In this document: in pieces, positions 48,257 to 60,684 of the stretch
Numbering within the stretch: position 1 is the stretch's first letter
Layout: every line of letters starts with the position of its first letter
Source of the DNA: Aphelocoma coerulescens
Lineage: Eukaryota; Chordata; Aves; Passeriformes; Corvidae
DNA length: 64,000 nt
NCBI RefSeq assembly: GCF_041296385.1
Contig: NW_027184079.1
Span: forward strand, 744,001 to 808,000
Reading direction: 5' to 3'
Position numbers and translations under genes: made by a program
The notes under the pieces: model-generated
What the model was told of the DNA's origin: nothing
Seen by the model: the letters and a program-made list of their open reading frames with translations, nothing else
The model's database searches: none

Positions 48257-49459
48257 ACAGGAGTCCCTGCTCTCCCAGAGCCCTGTTGATCATCAGAACC
48301 TGCTTGTGGCTGAGGATGCAGATGGCCACGAAAGGCCTAGAAGTAAAATCGGCAGCAAGGTCGTGTGCAAGAAGATTTTCCCAGAGAAAAGCATCCTAGG
48401 AGCAGCAAGTGTCCTGGAGGTGCCAGTTGCCAGTATATGACTCCTAGGATGCTGTGGCGCTGCCAAAGGCAAAGAGGCTCAGAGATCTGCCAGACACGAT
48501 CCTCCAGCAGGAAAGGCAGATGTTTGGAGCACCAGGGAATTCCCTGCCGTCAGCAGTGGAGGAGCAGGATGAGGAAGATGTCCACGCTTGGGCTACTTGT
48601 GGCAAGAGTGTCCAAGGCTCCCAGTGCCTCCGTGGGAGCTGCAGGACTGGTGACAGAGGGCAACCATTGGGCAGGACTGGCTGCTCCCTCAGAGCTGTGG
48701 CTCTCAGCAGAACCGTCTCATTGCTGAGGATGCACCTGTCCAGGAAGAGCATTGCAGAGGAGTAGGAGTCCAGCTCATTGCAGTAAGGGAATGGCTGAGG
48801 GATGTTTCCCAGGAGCAACTTTGCTGGAGGTGCCAGTTCCAGTCCGTGGCTCGCAGGATGCTGCAGCGCTGCCATAGGAGAAGGGGTTTTGCATGATGCT
48901 AGAGAAGATCCTCGAGCAGCAAAGGCAGGTGTTTGCAGCTCCAGGGAATACCCTGACGTCAGCAGTGGAGTAGCAGGATGAGGAAGATGTCTACGCTTGG
49001 GCTACTTGTGGCAAGAGCCTCCATCCCTGCCCTTGCCTGGGTGAGAGTTGCCGGAGCGCAGATGGAGGAAGGCTTTTGGACAGGTGGAAGGTAAGAATGA
49101 TGCATGGTCGGCAGTCGTGGTGTAAACAGAAACATTTCTTGCAATCATCCTTACTGTTAGAGTAGTTTCACTTTCCGGTTTGAATAGCGTGAGCCTGGAA
49201 AGCCAATAGTCTAAATGTTCAGATGTCTGGTACCCAGTAGTAGACATGAACTCAAGTCTCTCATAGAAACATGAGGTTTTTTCCTTAAGCCAAGTGCTGG
49301 GAAGGGAATTTCTTCTGCAAAAGTACTGTGCTTCTGCTGCTTGTTCCATTTTAGAAAGTTTCCTCCCTTGGCCCTGCCTTGATTGAATAGTCCTTTGTCT
49401 TCTATCTAGAAGCTCCAGGTTTTCTTCTTACAAGTTGTCTTTGTTTTCTTTGTCCACAG
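48257..49459 (+). repeat. Unit M43, type b'
   Basis: The exon-like part ends at 49090. It has CAGAGCTGTGGCTC in half A, shared with M47. Confidence 0.92.
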
Positions 49460-50662
49460 ACAGGAGTCCCTGTTTTCCCAGAGCCATGTCGATCATCAGA
49501 AGCTGCTTGTGGCTGCGGATGCAGATGGCCACGAAAGGCCTAGAAGTAAAAACTGGAGCAATGTCGTGTCCAAAAAGATTTTCCCAGAGAAAAGCATCCT
49601 AGGAGCAGCAAGTGTCCTGTAGCTGCCAGTTTCCAGTATATGACTCTCAGGATGCTGTGGCGCTGCCAAAGGCGAAGAGGCTCAGAGAGCTGCCAGACAC
49701 GATCCTCGAGCAGGAAAGGCAGATTTTAGGAGCTCCAGGGAATTCCCTGACGTCAGCAGTGGAGGAGCAGGATGAGGAAGATGTCCACGCTTGGGCTACT
49801 TGTGGCAAGAGTGTCCAAGGCTCCCAGTGCCTCCGTGGGAGCTGCAGGAGTGGAGTCAGAGGAAGGCCTTTTGACAGGACTGGCTGCTCCCTCAGAGCCA
49901 TGGCTCTCAGCAGAACCGTCTCATTGCTGAGGATGCACCTGTCCAGGAAGAGCCTTGCAGAGGAGTAGGAGTCCAGCTCATTGCAGTAAGGGAATGGCTG
50001 AATGATGTTTCCCAGGAGCAACTATGCTGAAGGTGCCAGTTCCAGTCCATGGCTCGCAGGATGCTGCAGCACTGCCATAGGAGAAGGGGTTTGGCATGGT
50101 GCTAGAGAAGGTCCTCGAGCAGCAAAGGCAGGTGTTTGCAGCTCCAGGGAATACCCTGACGTCAGCAGTGGAGTAGCAGGATGAGGAAGATGTCCACGCT
50201 TGGGCTACTTGTGGCAAGGGCCTCCATCCTTGCCCTTGCCTGGGTGAGAGTTGCCGGAGCGCAGACGGAGGAAGGCCTTTGGACAGGTGCAAGGTAAGAA
50301 TGATGCATGGTCGGCAGTCGTGGTGCGAGCAGAAACATTTCTTGCAATCATCCCTACTGTTAGAGTAGTTTCACTTTCCGGTTTGAATAGCGTGAGCCTG
50401 GAAAGCCAATAGTCCAAATATTCAGATGTCTGGTACCCAATAGTAGACATGAACTCAAGTCTCTCATAGAAACATCAGGCGTTTTCCTTAAGCCAAGTGC
50501 TGGGAGGGGAATTTCTTCTGCAATACTGCTGTGCTTCTGCTGCTTGTTCCATTTTAGAAAGTTTCCTCCCTTGGCTCTGCCTTGATTGAATAGTCCTTTC
50601 TCTTCTAACTAGAAGCTCCAGGTTTTCTTCTTACAAGTTGTCTTTGTTTTCTTTGTCCACAG
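49460..50662 (+). repeat. Unit M44, type c'
   Basis: The exon-like part ends at 50293. It has GTCCAAAAAGATTTTCC (as in M13 and M48) and GGGAGCTGCAGG in place of GGGAGCTTCAGG. Confidence 0.92.
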
Positions 50663-51866
50663 ACAGGAGTCCCTGCTCTCCCAGAGCCATGTCGATCATC
50701 AGAAGCTGCTTGTGGCTGCGGATGCAGATGGCCACAAAAGGTCTAGAAGTAAAATCTGCAGCAAGGTTGTGTGCAAGAAGATTTTCCCAGAGAAAAGCAT
50801 CCTAGGAGCAGCAAGTGTCCTGGAGGTGCCAGTTGCCAGTATATGACTCCTAGGATGCTGTTGCGCTTCCAAAGTGTAAGAGGCTCAGAGAGCTGCCAGA
50901 CACGATCCTCGAGCAGGAAAGGCAGATGTTGGGAGCTCCAGGGAATTCCCTGATGTCAGCAGTGGAGGAGCAGGATGAGGAAGATCTCGACGCTTGGGCT
51001 ACTTGTGGCAAGAGTGTCCAAGGCTCCCAGTGCCTCCGTGGGAGCTGCAGGACTGGTGACGGAGGAAGGCCTTTGGGCAGGACTGGCTGCTCCCTCAGAG
51101 CCGTGGCTCTCAGCAGAACCGTCTCATTGCTGAGGATGCACCTATCCAGGAAGAGCCTTGCAAAGGTGTAGGAGTCCAGCTCATTGCAGTAAGGGAATGG
51201 CTGAAGGATGTTTCCCAGGAGCAACTATGCTGAAGGTGCCAGTTCCAGTCCATGGCTCGCAGGATGCTGCAGCACTGCCATAGGAGAAGGCATTTGGCAT
51301 GGTGCTAGAGAAGATCCTCGAGCAGCAAAGGCAAGTGTTTGCAGCTCCAGGGAATTCCTAGATGTCAGCAGTGGAAGATCAGGATGAGGAATATCTCCAG
51401 GCTTGGGCTACTTGTGGCAAGAGCCTCCATCCCTGCCCGAGCTTGGGTGAGAGTTGCCAGAGCGCAGACGGAGGAAGGCCTTTGGACAGGTGCAAGGTAA
51501 GAATGATGCATGGTCGGCAGTCGTGGTGTGAGCAGAAACATTTCTTGCAATCGCCTCTAGCTTTTAGAGTAGTTTCACTTTCCGGTTTGAATAGTGTGAG
51601 CCTGGAAAGCCAATAGTCTAAATGTTCAGATGTCTGGAACCCAATAGTAGACATGAACTCAAGTCTCTCATAGAAACATCAGGCTTTTTCCTTAAGCCAA
51701 GTGCTGGGAGGGGAATTTCTTCTGCAAAACTGCTCTGCTTCTGCTGCTTGTTCCATTTTAGAAAGTTTCCTGCTTTGGCCCTGCCTTGATTGAATAGTCC
51801 TTTCTCTTCTATCTAGAAGCTCCAGGTTTTCTTCTTACAAGTTGTCTTTGTTTTCTTTGTCCACAG
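50663..51866 (+). repeat. Unit M45, type e' without the 9 nt insertion
   Basis: The exon-like part ends at 51496 (834 bp). A private AAAAGGTCTAG occurs near 50738. The absence of the insertion matches M3 rather than its HOR equivalents M14, M25 and M35. Confidence 0.92.
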
Positions 51867-52661
51867 ACAGGAGTCCCTGCTCTCCCAGAGCCCTGTTGAT
51901 CATCAGAAGCTGCTTGTGGCTGAGGATGCAGATGGCCACGAAAGGCCTAGAAGTAAAATCGGCAGCAATGTCGTGTGCAAGAAGATTTTCCCAGAGAAAA
52001 GCATCCTAGGAGCAGCAAGTGTCCTGGAGGTGCCAGTTGCCAGTATATGACTCCTAGGATGCTGTGGCGCTACCAGAGGTGAAGAGGCTCAGAGAGCTGC
52101 CAGACACGATCCTCCAGCTGGAAAGGCAGATGTTTGGAGCTCCAGGGAATTCCCTGACGTCAGCAGTGGAGGAGCAGGATGAGGAAGATGTCCACGCTTG
52201 GGCTACTTGTGGCAAGAGTGTCCAAGGCTCCCAGTGCCTCCGTGAGAGCGGCAGGACTGGAGACGGAGGAAGGCCTTTGGACAGGTGCAAGGTAAGAATG
52301 ATGCATGGTCCCCAGTTGTGGTGAATACAGAAACATTTCTTCGAAGCATCTCTAGCTTTTGAAATAGTTTGACATTCCGGTTTGAATTGCGTGAGCCTGG
52401 AAAGCCAGTAGTCTAAATGTTCAGATGTCTGCTATCCAATAGTAGACATGAACTCAAGTCTCTCATAGAAACATCATGCTTTTTCCTTAAGCCAAGTGCG
52501 GGGAGGGGAATTTCTTCTGCAAAACTACTGTGCTTCTGCTGCTTGTTCCATTTTAGAAAGTTTCCTCCCTTGGCCCTGCCTTGATTGAATAGTCCTTTGT
52601 CTTCTATCTAGAAGCTCCAGGTTTTCTTCTTACAAGTTGTCTTTGTTTTCTTTGTCCACAG
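51867..52661 (+). repeat. Unit M46, short type S with foreign intron end
   Basis: The exon-like part ends at 52291 (425 bp), with CAGACACGATCCTCC where other S units have CAGACATGATCC. From about 52590 the intron follows the c'-preceding type (CTTCTATCTAG, TTTTCTTCTTAC) instead of the short-type TTTTAATCTTAC. Confidence 0.9.
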
Positions 52662-53864
52662 ACAGGAGTCCCTGTTTTCCCAGAGCCATGTCGATCATCA
52701 GAAGCTGCTTGTGGCTGCGGATGCAGATGGCCACGAAAGGCCTAGAAGTAAAATCGGCAGCAAGGTCGTGTGCAAGAAGATTTTCCCAGAGAAAAGCATC
52801 CTAGGAGCAGCAAGTGTCCTGGAGGTGCCAGTTGCCAGTATATGACTCCTAGGATGCTGTGGCGCTGCCAAAGGCAAAGAGGCTCAGAGATCTGCCAGAC
52901 ACGATCCTCCAGCAGGAAAGGCAGATGTTTGGAGCACCAGGGAATTCCCTGCCGTCAGCAGTGGAGGAGCAGGATGAGGAAGATGTCCACGCTTGGGCTA
53001 CTTGTGGCAAGAGTGTCCAAGGCTCCCAGTGCCTCCGTGGGAGCTGCAGGACTGGTGACAGAGGGCAACCATTGGGCAGGACTGGCTGCTCCCTCAGAGC
53101 TGTGGCTCTCAGCAGAACCGTCTCATTGCTGAGGATGCACCTGTCCAGGAAGAGCATTGCAGAGGAGTAGGAGTCCAGCTCATTGCAGTAAGGGAATGGC
53201 TGAGGGATGTTTCCCAGGAGCAACTTTGCTGGAGGTGCCAGTTCCAGTCCGTGGCTCGCAGGATGCTGCAGCACTGCCATAGGAGAAGGGGTTTTGCATG
53301 ATGCTAGAGAAGATCCTCGAGCAGCAAAGGCAGGTGTTTGCAGCTCCAGGGAATACCCTGACGTCAGCAGTGGAGTAGCAGGATGAGGAAGATGTCTACG
53401 CTTGGGCTACTTGTGGCAAGAGCCTCCATCCCTGCCCTTGCCTGGGTGAGAGTTGCCGGAGCGCAGACGGAGGAAGGCTTTTGGACAGGTGGAAGGTAAG
53501 AATGATGCATGGTCGGCAGTCGTGGTGTAAACAGAAACATTTCTTGCAATCATCCTTACTGTTAGAGTAGTTTCACTTTCCGGTTTGAATAGCGTGAGCC
53601 TGGAAAGCCAATAGTCTAAATGTTCAGATGTCTGGTACCCAGTAGTAGACATGAACTCAAGTCTCTCATAGAAACATGAGGTTTTTTCCTTAAGCCAAGT
53701 GCTGGGAAGGGAATTTCTTCTGCAAAACTACTGTGCTTCTGCTGCTTGTTCCATTTTAGAAAGTTTCCTCCCTTGGCCCTGCCTTGATTGAATAGTCCTT
53801 TGTCTTCTATCTAGAAGCTCCAGGTTTTCTTCTTACAAGTTGTCTTTGTTTTCTTTGTCCACAG
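52662..53864 (+). repeat. Unit M47, type b' with c'-like 5' end
   Basis: The exon-like part ends at 53495. The first 80-90 bp are c'-like (GTCCCTGTTTTCCC, GCTGCGGATGC). The unit then becomes b' at AAAATCGGCAGC. Confidence 0.9.
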
Positions 53865-55067
53865 ACAGGAGTCCCTGTTTTCCCAGAGCCATGTCGATCA
53901 TCAGAAGCTGCTTGTGGCTGCGGATGCAGATGGCCACGAAAGGCCTAGAAGTAAAAACTGGAGCAATGTCGTGTCCAAAAAGATTTTCCCAGAGAAAAGC
54001 ATCCTAGGAGCAGCAAGTGTCCTGTAGCTGCCAGTTTCCAGTATATGACTCTCAGGATGCTGTGGCGCTGCCAAAGGCGAAGAGGCTCAGAGAGCTGCCA
54101 GACACGATCCTCGAGCAGGAAAGGCAGATTTTAGGAGCTCCAGGGAATTCCCTGACGTCAGCAGTGGAGGAGCAGGATGAGGAAGATGTCCACGCTTGGG
54201 CTACTTGTGGCAAGAGTGTCCAAGGCTCCCAGTGCCTCCGTGGGAGCTGCAGGAGTGGAGTCAGAGGAAGGCCTTTTGACAGGACTGGCTGCTCCCTCAG
54301 AGCCATGGCTCTCAGCAGAACCGTCTCATTGCTGAGGATGCACCTGTCCAGGAAGAGCCTTGCAGAGGAGTAGGAGTCCAGCTCATTGCAGTAAGGGAAT
54401 GGCTGAATGATGTTTCCCAGGAGCAACTATGCTGAAGGTGCCAGTTCCAGTCCATGGCTCGCAGGATGCTGCAGCACTGCCATAGGAGAAGGGGTTTGGC
54501 ATGGTGCTAGAGAAGGTCCTCGAGCAGCAAAGGCAGGTGTTTGCAGCTCCAGGGAATACCCTGACGTCAGCAGTGGAGTAGCAGGATGAGGAAGATGTCC
54601 ACGCTTGGGCTACTTGTGGCAAGGGCCTCCATCCTTGCCCTTGCCTGGGTGAGAGTTGCCGGAGCGCAGACGGAGGAAGGCCTTTGGACAGGTGCAAGGT
54701 AAGAATGATGCATGGTCGGCAGTCGTGGTGCGAGCAGAAACATTTCTTGCAATCATCCCTACTGTTAGAGTAGTTTCACTTTCCGGTTTGAATAGCGTGA
54801 GCCTGGAAAGCCAATAGTCCAAATATTCAGATGTCTGGTACCCAATAGTAGACATGAACTCAAGTCTCTCATAGAAACATCAGGCGTTTTCCTTAAGCCA
54901 ACTGCTGGGAGGGGAATTTCTTCTGCAATACTGCTGTGCTTCTGCTGCTTGTTCCATTTTAGAAAGTTTCCTCCCTTGGCTCTGCCTTGATTGAATAGTC
55001 CTTTCTCTTCTAACTAGAAGCTCCAGGTTTTCTTCTTACAAGTTGTCTTTGTTTTCTTTGTCCACAG
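53865..55067 (+). repeat. Unit M48, type c'
   Basis: The exon-like part ends at 54698. It is close to M44. A private AAGCCAACTGCTGG occurs in the intron near 54898. Confidence 0.92.
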
Positions 55068-56280
55068 ACAGGAGTCCCTGCTCTCCCAGAGCCATGTCGA
55101 TCATCAGAAGCTGCTTGTGGCTGCGGATGCAGATGGCCACAAAAGGCCTAGAAGTAAAATCTGCAGCAAGGTTGTGTGCAAGAAGATTTTCCCAGAGAAA
55201 AGCATCCTAGGAGCAGCAAGTGTCCTGGAGGTGCCAGTTGCCAGTATATGACTCCTAGGATGCTGTTGCGCTTCCAAAGTGTAAGAGGCTCAGAGAGCTG
55301 CCAGACACGATCCTCGAGCAGGAAAGGCAGATGTTGGGAGCTCCAGGGAATTCCCTGATGTCAGCAGTGGAGGAGCAGGATGAGGAAGATCTCGACGCTT
55401 GGGCTACTTGTGGCAAGAGTGTCCAAGGCTCCCAGTGCCTCCGTGGGAGCTGCAGGACTGGAGGACTGCAGGACGGAGGAAGGCCTTTGGGCAGGACTGG
55501 CTGCTCCCTCAGAGCCGTGGCTCTCAGCAGAACCGTCTCATTGCTGAGGATGCACCTATCCAGGAAGAGCCTTGCAAAGGTGTAGGAGTCCAGCTCATTG
55601 CAGTAAGGGAATGGCTGAAGGATGTTTCCCAGGAGCAACTATGCTAAAGGTGCCAGTTCCAGTCCATGGCTCGCAGGATGCTGCAGCACTGCCATAGGAG
55701 AAGGCATTTGGCATGGTGCTAGAGAAGATCCTCGAGCAGCAAAGGCAAGTGTTTGCAGCTCCAGGGAATTCCTAGATGTCAGCAGTGGAAGATCAGGATG
55801 AGGAATATCTCCAGGCTTGGGCTACTTGTGGCAAGAGCCTCCATCCCTGCCCGAGCTTGGGTGAGAGTTGCCAGAGCGCAGACGGAGGAAGGCCTTTGGA
55901 CAGGTGCAAGGTAAGAATGATGCATGGTCGGCAGTCGTGGTGTGAGCAGAAACATTTCTTGCAATCGCCTCTAGCTTTTAGAGTAGTTTCACTTTCCGGT
56001 TTGAATAGTGTGAGCCTGGAAAGCCAATAGTCTAAATGTTCAGATGTCTGGAACCCAATAGTAGACATGAACTCAAGTCTCTCATAGAAACATCAGGCTT
56101 TTTCCTTAAGCCAAGTGCTGGGAGGGGAATTTCTTCTGCAAAACTGCTCTGCTTCTGCTGCTTGTTCCATTTTAGAAAGTTTCCTGCTTTGTCCCTGCCT
56201 TGATTGAATAGTCCTTTCTCTTCTATCTAGAAGCTCCAGGTTTTCTTCTTACAAGTTGTCTTTGTTTTCTTTGTCCACAG
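55068..56280 (+). repeat. Unit M49, type e' with 9 nt insertion
   Basis: The exon-like part ends at 55910 (843 bp). Private changes are ACTATGCTAAAGG near 55643 and GCTTTGTCCCTG in the intron. Confidence 0.92.
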
Positions 56281-57075
56281 ACAGGAGTCCCTGCTCTCCC
56301 AGAGCCCTGTTGATCATCAGAAGCTGCTTGTGGCTGAGGATGCAGATGGCCACGAAAGGCCTAGAAGTAAAATCGGCAGCAATGTCGTGTGCAAGAAGAT
56401 TTTCCCAGAGAAAAGCATCCTAGGAGCAGCAAGTGTCCTGGAGGTGCCAGTTGCCAGTATATGACTCCTAGGATGCTGTGGCGCTACCAGAGGTGAAGAG
56501 GCTCAGAGAGCTGCCAGACATGATCCTCCAGCTGGAAAGGCAGATGTTTGGAGCTCCAGGGAATTCCCTGACGTCAGCAGTGGAGGAGCAGGATGAGGAA
56601 GATGTCCACGCTTGGGCTACTTGTGGCAAGAGTGTCCAAGGCTCCCAGTGCCTCCGTGAGAGCGGCAGGACTGGAGACGGAGGAAGGCCTTTGGACAGGT
56701 GCAAGGTAAGAATGATGCATGGTCCCCAGTTGTGGTGAATACAGAAACATTTCTTCGAAGCATCTCTAGCTTTTGAAATAGTTTGACATTCCGGTTTGAA
56801 TTGCGTGAGCCTGGAAAGCCAGTAGTCTAAATGTTCAGATGTCTGCTATCCAATAGTAGACATGAACTCAAGTCTCTCATAGAAACATCATGCTTTTTCC
56901 TTAAGCCAAGTGCGGGGAGGGGAATTTCTTCTGCAAAACTACTGTGCTTCTGCTGCTTGTTCCATTTTAGAAAGTTTCCTCCCTTGGCCCTGCCTTGATT
57001 GAATAGTCCTTTCTCTTCTAACTAGAAGCTCCAGGTTTTAATCTTACAAGTTGTCTTTGTTTTCTTTGTCCACAG
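56281..57075 (+). repeat. Unit M50, short type S
   Basis: The exon-like part ends at 56705 (425 bp). It has GTAAGAATGATG as in M4, not the GTAAGAATAATG of M26 and M36. Confidence 0.93.
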
Positions 57076-58278
57076 ACAGGGGTCCCTGCTCTCCCAGAGC
57101 CATGTCGATCATCAGAAGCTTCTTGTGGCTGAGAATGCAGATGGCCACGAAAGGCCTAGGAGTAAAAACTGGAGCAAGGACGTGTGCAAGAAGTTTTTCC
57201 TAGAGGAAAGCATCCTAGGAGCAGCAAGTGTCCTGGAGGTGCCAGTTGCCAGTATATGACTCCTAGGATGCTGTGGCGCTGCCAAAGGCAAAGAGGCTCA
57301 GAGATCTGCCAGACACGATCCTCCAGCAGGAAAGGCAGATGTTGGGAGCACCAGGGAATTCCCTGACGTCAGCAGTGGAGGAGCAGGATGAGGAAGATGT
57401 CCACACTTGGGCTACTTGTGGCAAGAGTGTCCAAGGCTCCCAGTGCCTCCGTGGGAGCTGCAGGACTGGTGACAGAGGGCAACCATTGGGCAGGACTGGC
57501 TGCTTCCTCAGAGCTGTGGCTCTCAGCAGAACTGTCTCATTGCTGAGGATGCACCTGTCCAGGAAGAGCATTGCAGAGGAGTAGGAGTCCAGCTCATTGC
57601 AGTAAGGGAATGGCTGAGGGATGTTTCCCAGGAGCAACTTTGCTGGAGGTGCCAGTTCCAGTCCGTGGCTCGCAGGATGCTGCAGCTCTGCCTTAGGAGA
57701 AGGGGTTTTGCATGGTGCTAGAGAAGATCCTCGAGCAGCAAAGGCAGGTGTTTGCAGCTCCAGGGAATACCCTGACGTCAGCAGTGGAGTAGCAGGATGA
57801 GGAAGATGTCCACGCTTGGGCTACTTGTGGCAAGAGCCTCCATCCCTGCCCTTGCCTGGGTGAGAGTTGCCGGAGCGCAGATGGAGGAAGGCCTTTGGAC
57901 AGGTGCAAGGTAAGAATGATGCATGGTCGGCAGTCGTGGTGTAAACAGAAACATTTCTTGCAATCATCCTTACTGTTAGAGTAGTTTCACTTTCCGGTTT
58001 GAATAGCGTGAGCCTGGAAAGCCAATAGTCTAAATGTTCAGATGTCTGGTTCCCAGTAGTAGACATGAACTCAAGTCTCTCATAGAAACATGAGGTTTTT
58101 TCCTTAAGCCAAGTGCTGGGAAGGGAATTTCTTCTGCAATACTGCTGTGCTTCTGCTGCTTGTTCCATTTTAGAAAGTTTCCTCCCTTGGCCCTGCCTTG
58201 ATTGAATAGTCCTTTGTCTTCTATCTAGAAGCTCCAGGTTTTCTTCTTACAAGTTGTCTTTGTTTTCTTTGTCCACAG
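57076..58278 (+). repeat. Unit M51, type b
   Basis: The exon-like part ends at 57909. It is close to M27 and M37. Private or unusual states are GTCCACACTTGG in half A and CTGGTTCCCAGTAG and TGCAATACTGC in the intron. Confidence 0.9.
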
Positions 58279-59481
58279 ACAGGAGTCCCTGCTCTCCCAG
58301 AGCCATGTCGATCATCAGAAGCTGCTTGTGGCTGCGGATGCAGATGGCCACGAAAGGCCTAGAAGTAAAAACTGGAGCAATGTCGTGTCCAAGAAGATTT
58401 TCCCAGAGAAAAGCATCCTAGGAGCAGCAAGTGTCCTGTAGCTGCCAGTTTCCAGTATATGACTCTCAGGATGCTGTGGCGCTGCCAAAGGCGAAGAGGC
58501 TCAGAGAGCTGCCAGACACGATCCTCGAGCAGGAAAGGCAGATGTTGGGAGCACCAGGGAATTCCCTGATGTCAGCAGTGGAGGAGCAGGATGAGGAAGA
58601 TCTCGACGCTTGGGCTACTTGTGGCAAGAGTGTCCAAGGCTCCCAGTGCCTCCGTGGGAGCTGCAGGAGTGGAGTCAGAGGAAGGCCTTTGGACAGGACT
58701 GGCTGCTCCCTCAGAGCCATGGCTCTCAGCAGAACCGTCTCATTGCTGAGGATGCACCTGTCCAGGAAGAGCCTTGCAGAGGAGTAGGAGTCCAGCTCAT
58801 TGCAGTAAGGGAATGGCTGAAGGATGTTTCCCAGGAGCAACTATGCTGAAGGTGCCAGTTCCAGTCCATGGCTCGCAGGATGCTGCAGCACTGCCATAGG
58901 AGAAGGGGTTTGGCATGGTGCTAGAGAAGATCCTCGAGCCGCAAAGGCAGGTGTTTGCAGCTCCAGGGAATACCCTGACGTCAGCAGTGGAGTAGCAGGA
59001 TGAGGAAGATGTCCACGCTTGGGCTACTTGTGGCAAGAGCCTCCATCCTTGCCCTTGCCTGGGTGAGAGTTGCCAGAGCGCAGACGGAGGAAGGCCTTTG
59101 GACAGGTGCAAGGTAAGAATGATGCATGGTCGGCAGTCGTGGTGTAAACAGAAACATTTCTTGCAATCATCCCTACTGTTAGAGTAGTTTCACTTTCCGG
59201 TTTGAATAGCGTGAGCCTGGAAAGCCAATAGTCTAAATGTTCAGATGTCTGGTACCCAATAGTAGACATGAACTCAAGTCTCTCATAGAAACATCAGGCT
59301 TTTTCCTTAAGCCAAGTGCTGGGAGGGGAATTTCTTCTGCAAAACTACTGTGCTTCTGCTGCTTGTTCCATTTTAGAAAGTTTCCTCCCTTGGCCCTGCC
59401 TTGATTGAATAGTCCTTTTTTTTCTAACTAGAAGCTCCAGGTTTTCTTCTTACAAGTTGTCTTTGTTTTCTTTGTCCACAG
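58279..59481 (+). repeat. Unit M52, divergent type c
   Basis: The exon-like part ends at 59112. It combines the c marker GTCCTGTAGCTGCC with the b-like GATGTTGGGAGCACC, and has a private CTCGAGCCGCAAAGG in half B. The intron has a T-run (CCTTTTTTTTCTAAC). Confidence 0.88.
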
Positions 59482-60684
59482 ACAGGAGTCCCTGCTCTCC
59501 CAGAGCCATGTCGATCATCAGAAGCTGCTTGTGGCTGAGAATGCAGATGGCCACGAAAGGCCTAGGAGTAAAAACTGGAGCAAGGACGTGTGCAAGAAGA
59601 TTTTCCCAGAGAAAAGCATCCTAGGAGCAGCAAGTGTCCTGGAGGTGCCAGTTGCCAGTATATGACTCCTAGGATGCTGTGGCGCTGCCAAAGTTGAAGA
59701 GGCTCAGAGAGCTGCCAGACACGATCCTCGAGCAGGAAAGGCAGATGTTGGGAGCACCAGGGAATTCCCTGCCGTCAGCAGTGGAGGAGCAGGATGAGGA
59801 AGATGTCCACGCTTGGGCTACTTGTGGCAAGAGTGTCCAAGGCTCCCAGTGCCTCCGTGGGAGCTGCAGGAGTGGTGACGGAGGACAACCATTGGGCAGG
59901 ACTGGCTGCTCCCTCAGAGCCGTGGCTCTCAGCAGAACCGTCTCATTGCTGAGGATGCACCTGTCCAGGAAGAGCATTGCAGAGGAGTAGGAGTCCAGCT
60001 CATTGCAGTAAGGGAATGGCTGAGGGATGTTTCCCAGGAGCAACTTTGCTGGAGGTGCCAGTTCCAGTCCATGGCTCGCAGGATGCTGCAGCACTGCCAT
60101 AGGAGAAGGGGTTTTGCATGGTGCTAGAGAAGATCCTCGAGCAGCAAAGGCAGGTGTTTGCAGCTCCAGGGAATACCCTGACGTCAGCAGTGGAGTAGCA
60201 GGATGAGGAAGATGTCTACGCTTGGGCTACTTGTGGCAAGAGCCTCCATCCCTGCCCTTGCCTGGGTGAGAGTTGCCGGAGCGCAGATGGAGGAAGGCCT
60301 TTGGACAGGTGCAAGGTAAGAATGATGGATGGTCGGCAGTCGTGGTGTAAACAGAAACATTTCTTGCAATCATCCCTTCTGTTAGAATAGTTTCACTTTC
60401 CGGTTTGAATAGCGTGAGCCTGGAAAGCCAATAGTCTAAATGTTCAGATGTCTGGTACCCAGTAGTAGACATGAACTCAAGTCTCTCATAGAAACATGAG
60501 GTTTTTTCCTTAAGCCAAGTGCTGGGAAGGGAATTTCTTCTGCAAAAGTACTGTGCTTCTGCTGCTTGTTCCATTTTAGAAAGTTTCCTCCCTTGGCCCT
60601 GCCTTGTTTGAATAGTCCTTTCTCTTCTAACTAGAAGCTCCAGGTTTTCTTCTTACAAGTTGTCTTTGTTTTCTTTGTCCACAG
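59482..60684 (+). repeat. Unit M53, divergent type b
   Basis: The exon-like part ends at 60315. It has CAAAGTTGAAGAGG and GGAGGACAACCATTGG. The intron has TTAGAATAGTTTCAC and GCCTTGTTTGAATAG, not seen elsewhere. Confidence 0.88.

Larger units (their letters stand above)
40659..51866 (+). repeat. HOR block 4, 10 units, 11,208 bp
   Basis: Units M36-M45 have the same order as block 3 and share with it the GTAAGAATAATG donor context of the first short unit. They differ in an e unit (M40) whose second half and intron look like e', and in an e' unit (M45) without the 9 nt insertion. Confidence 0.9.
51867..56280 (+). repeat. Contracted HOR block 5, 4 units, 4,414 bp
   Basis: M46-M49 run S-b'-c'-e'. 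The stretch from b through S' and a of a full block is absent, as expected if unequal exchange joined the first-half short unit to a second-half b' unit. The M46/M47 junction is mosaic. Confidence 0.85.
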
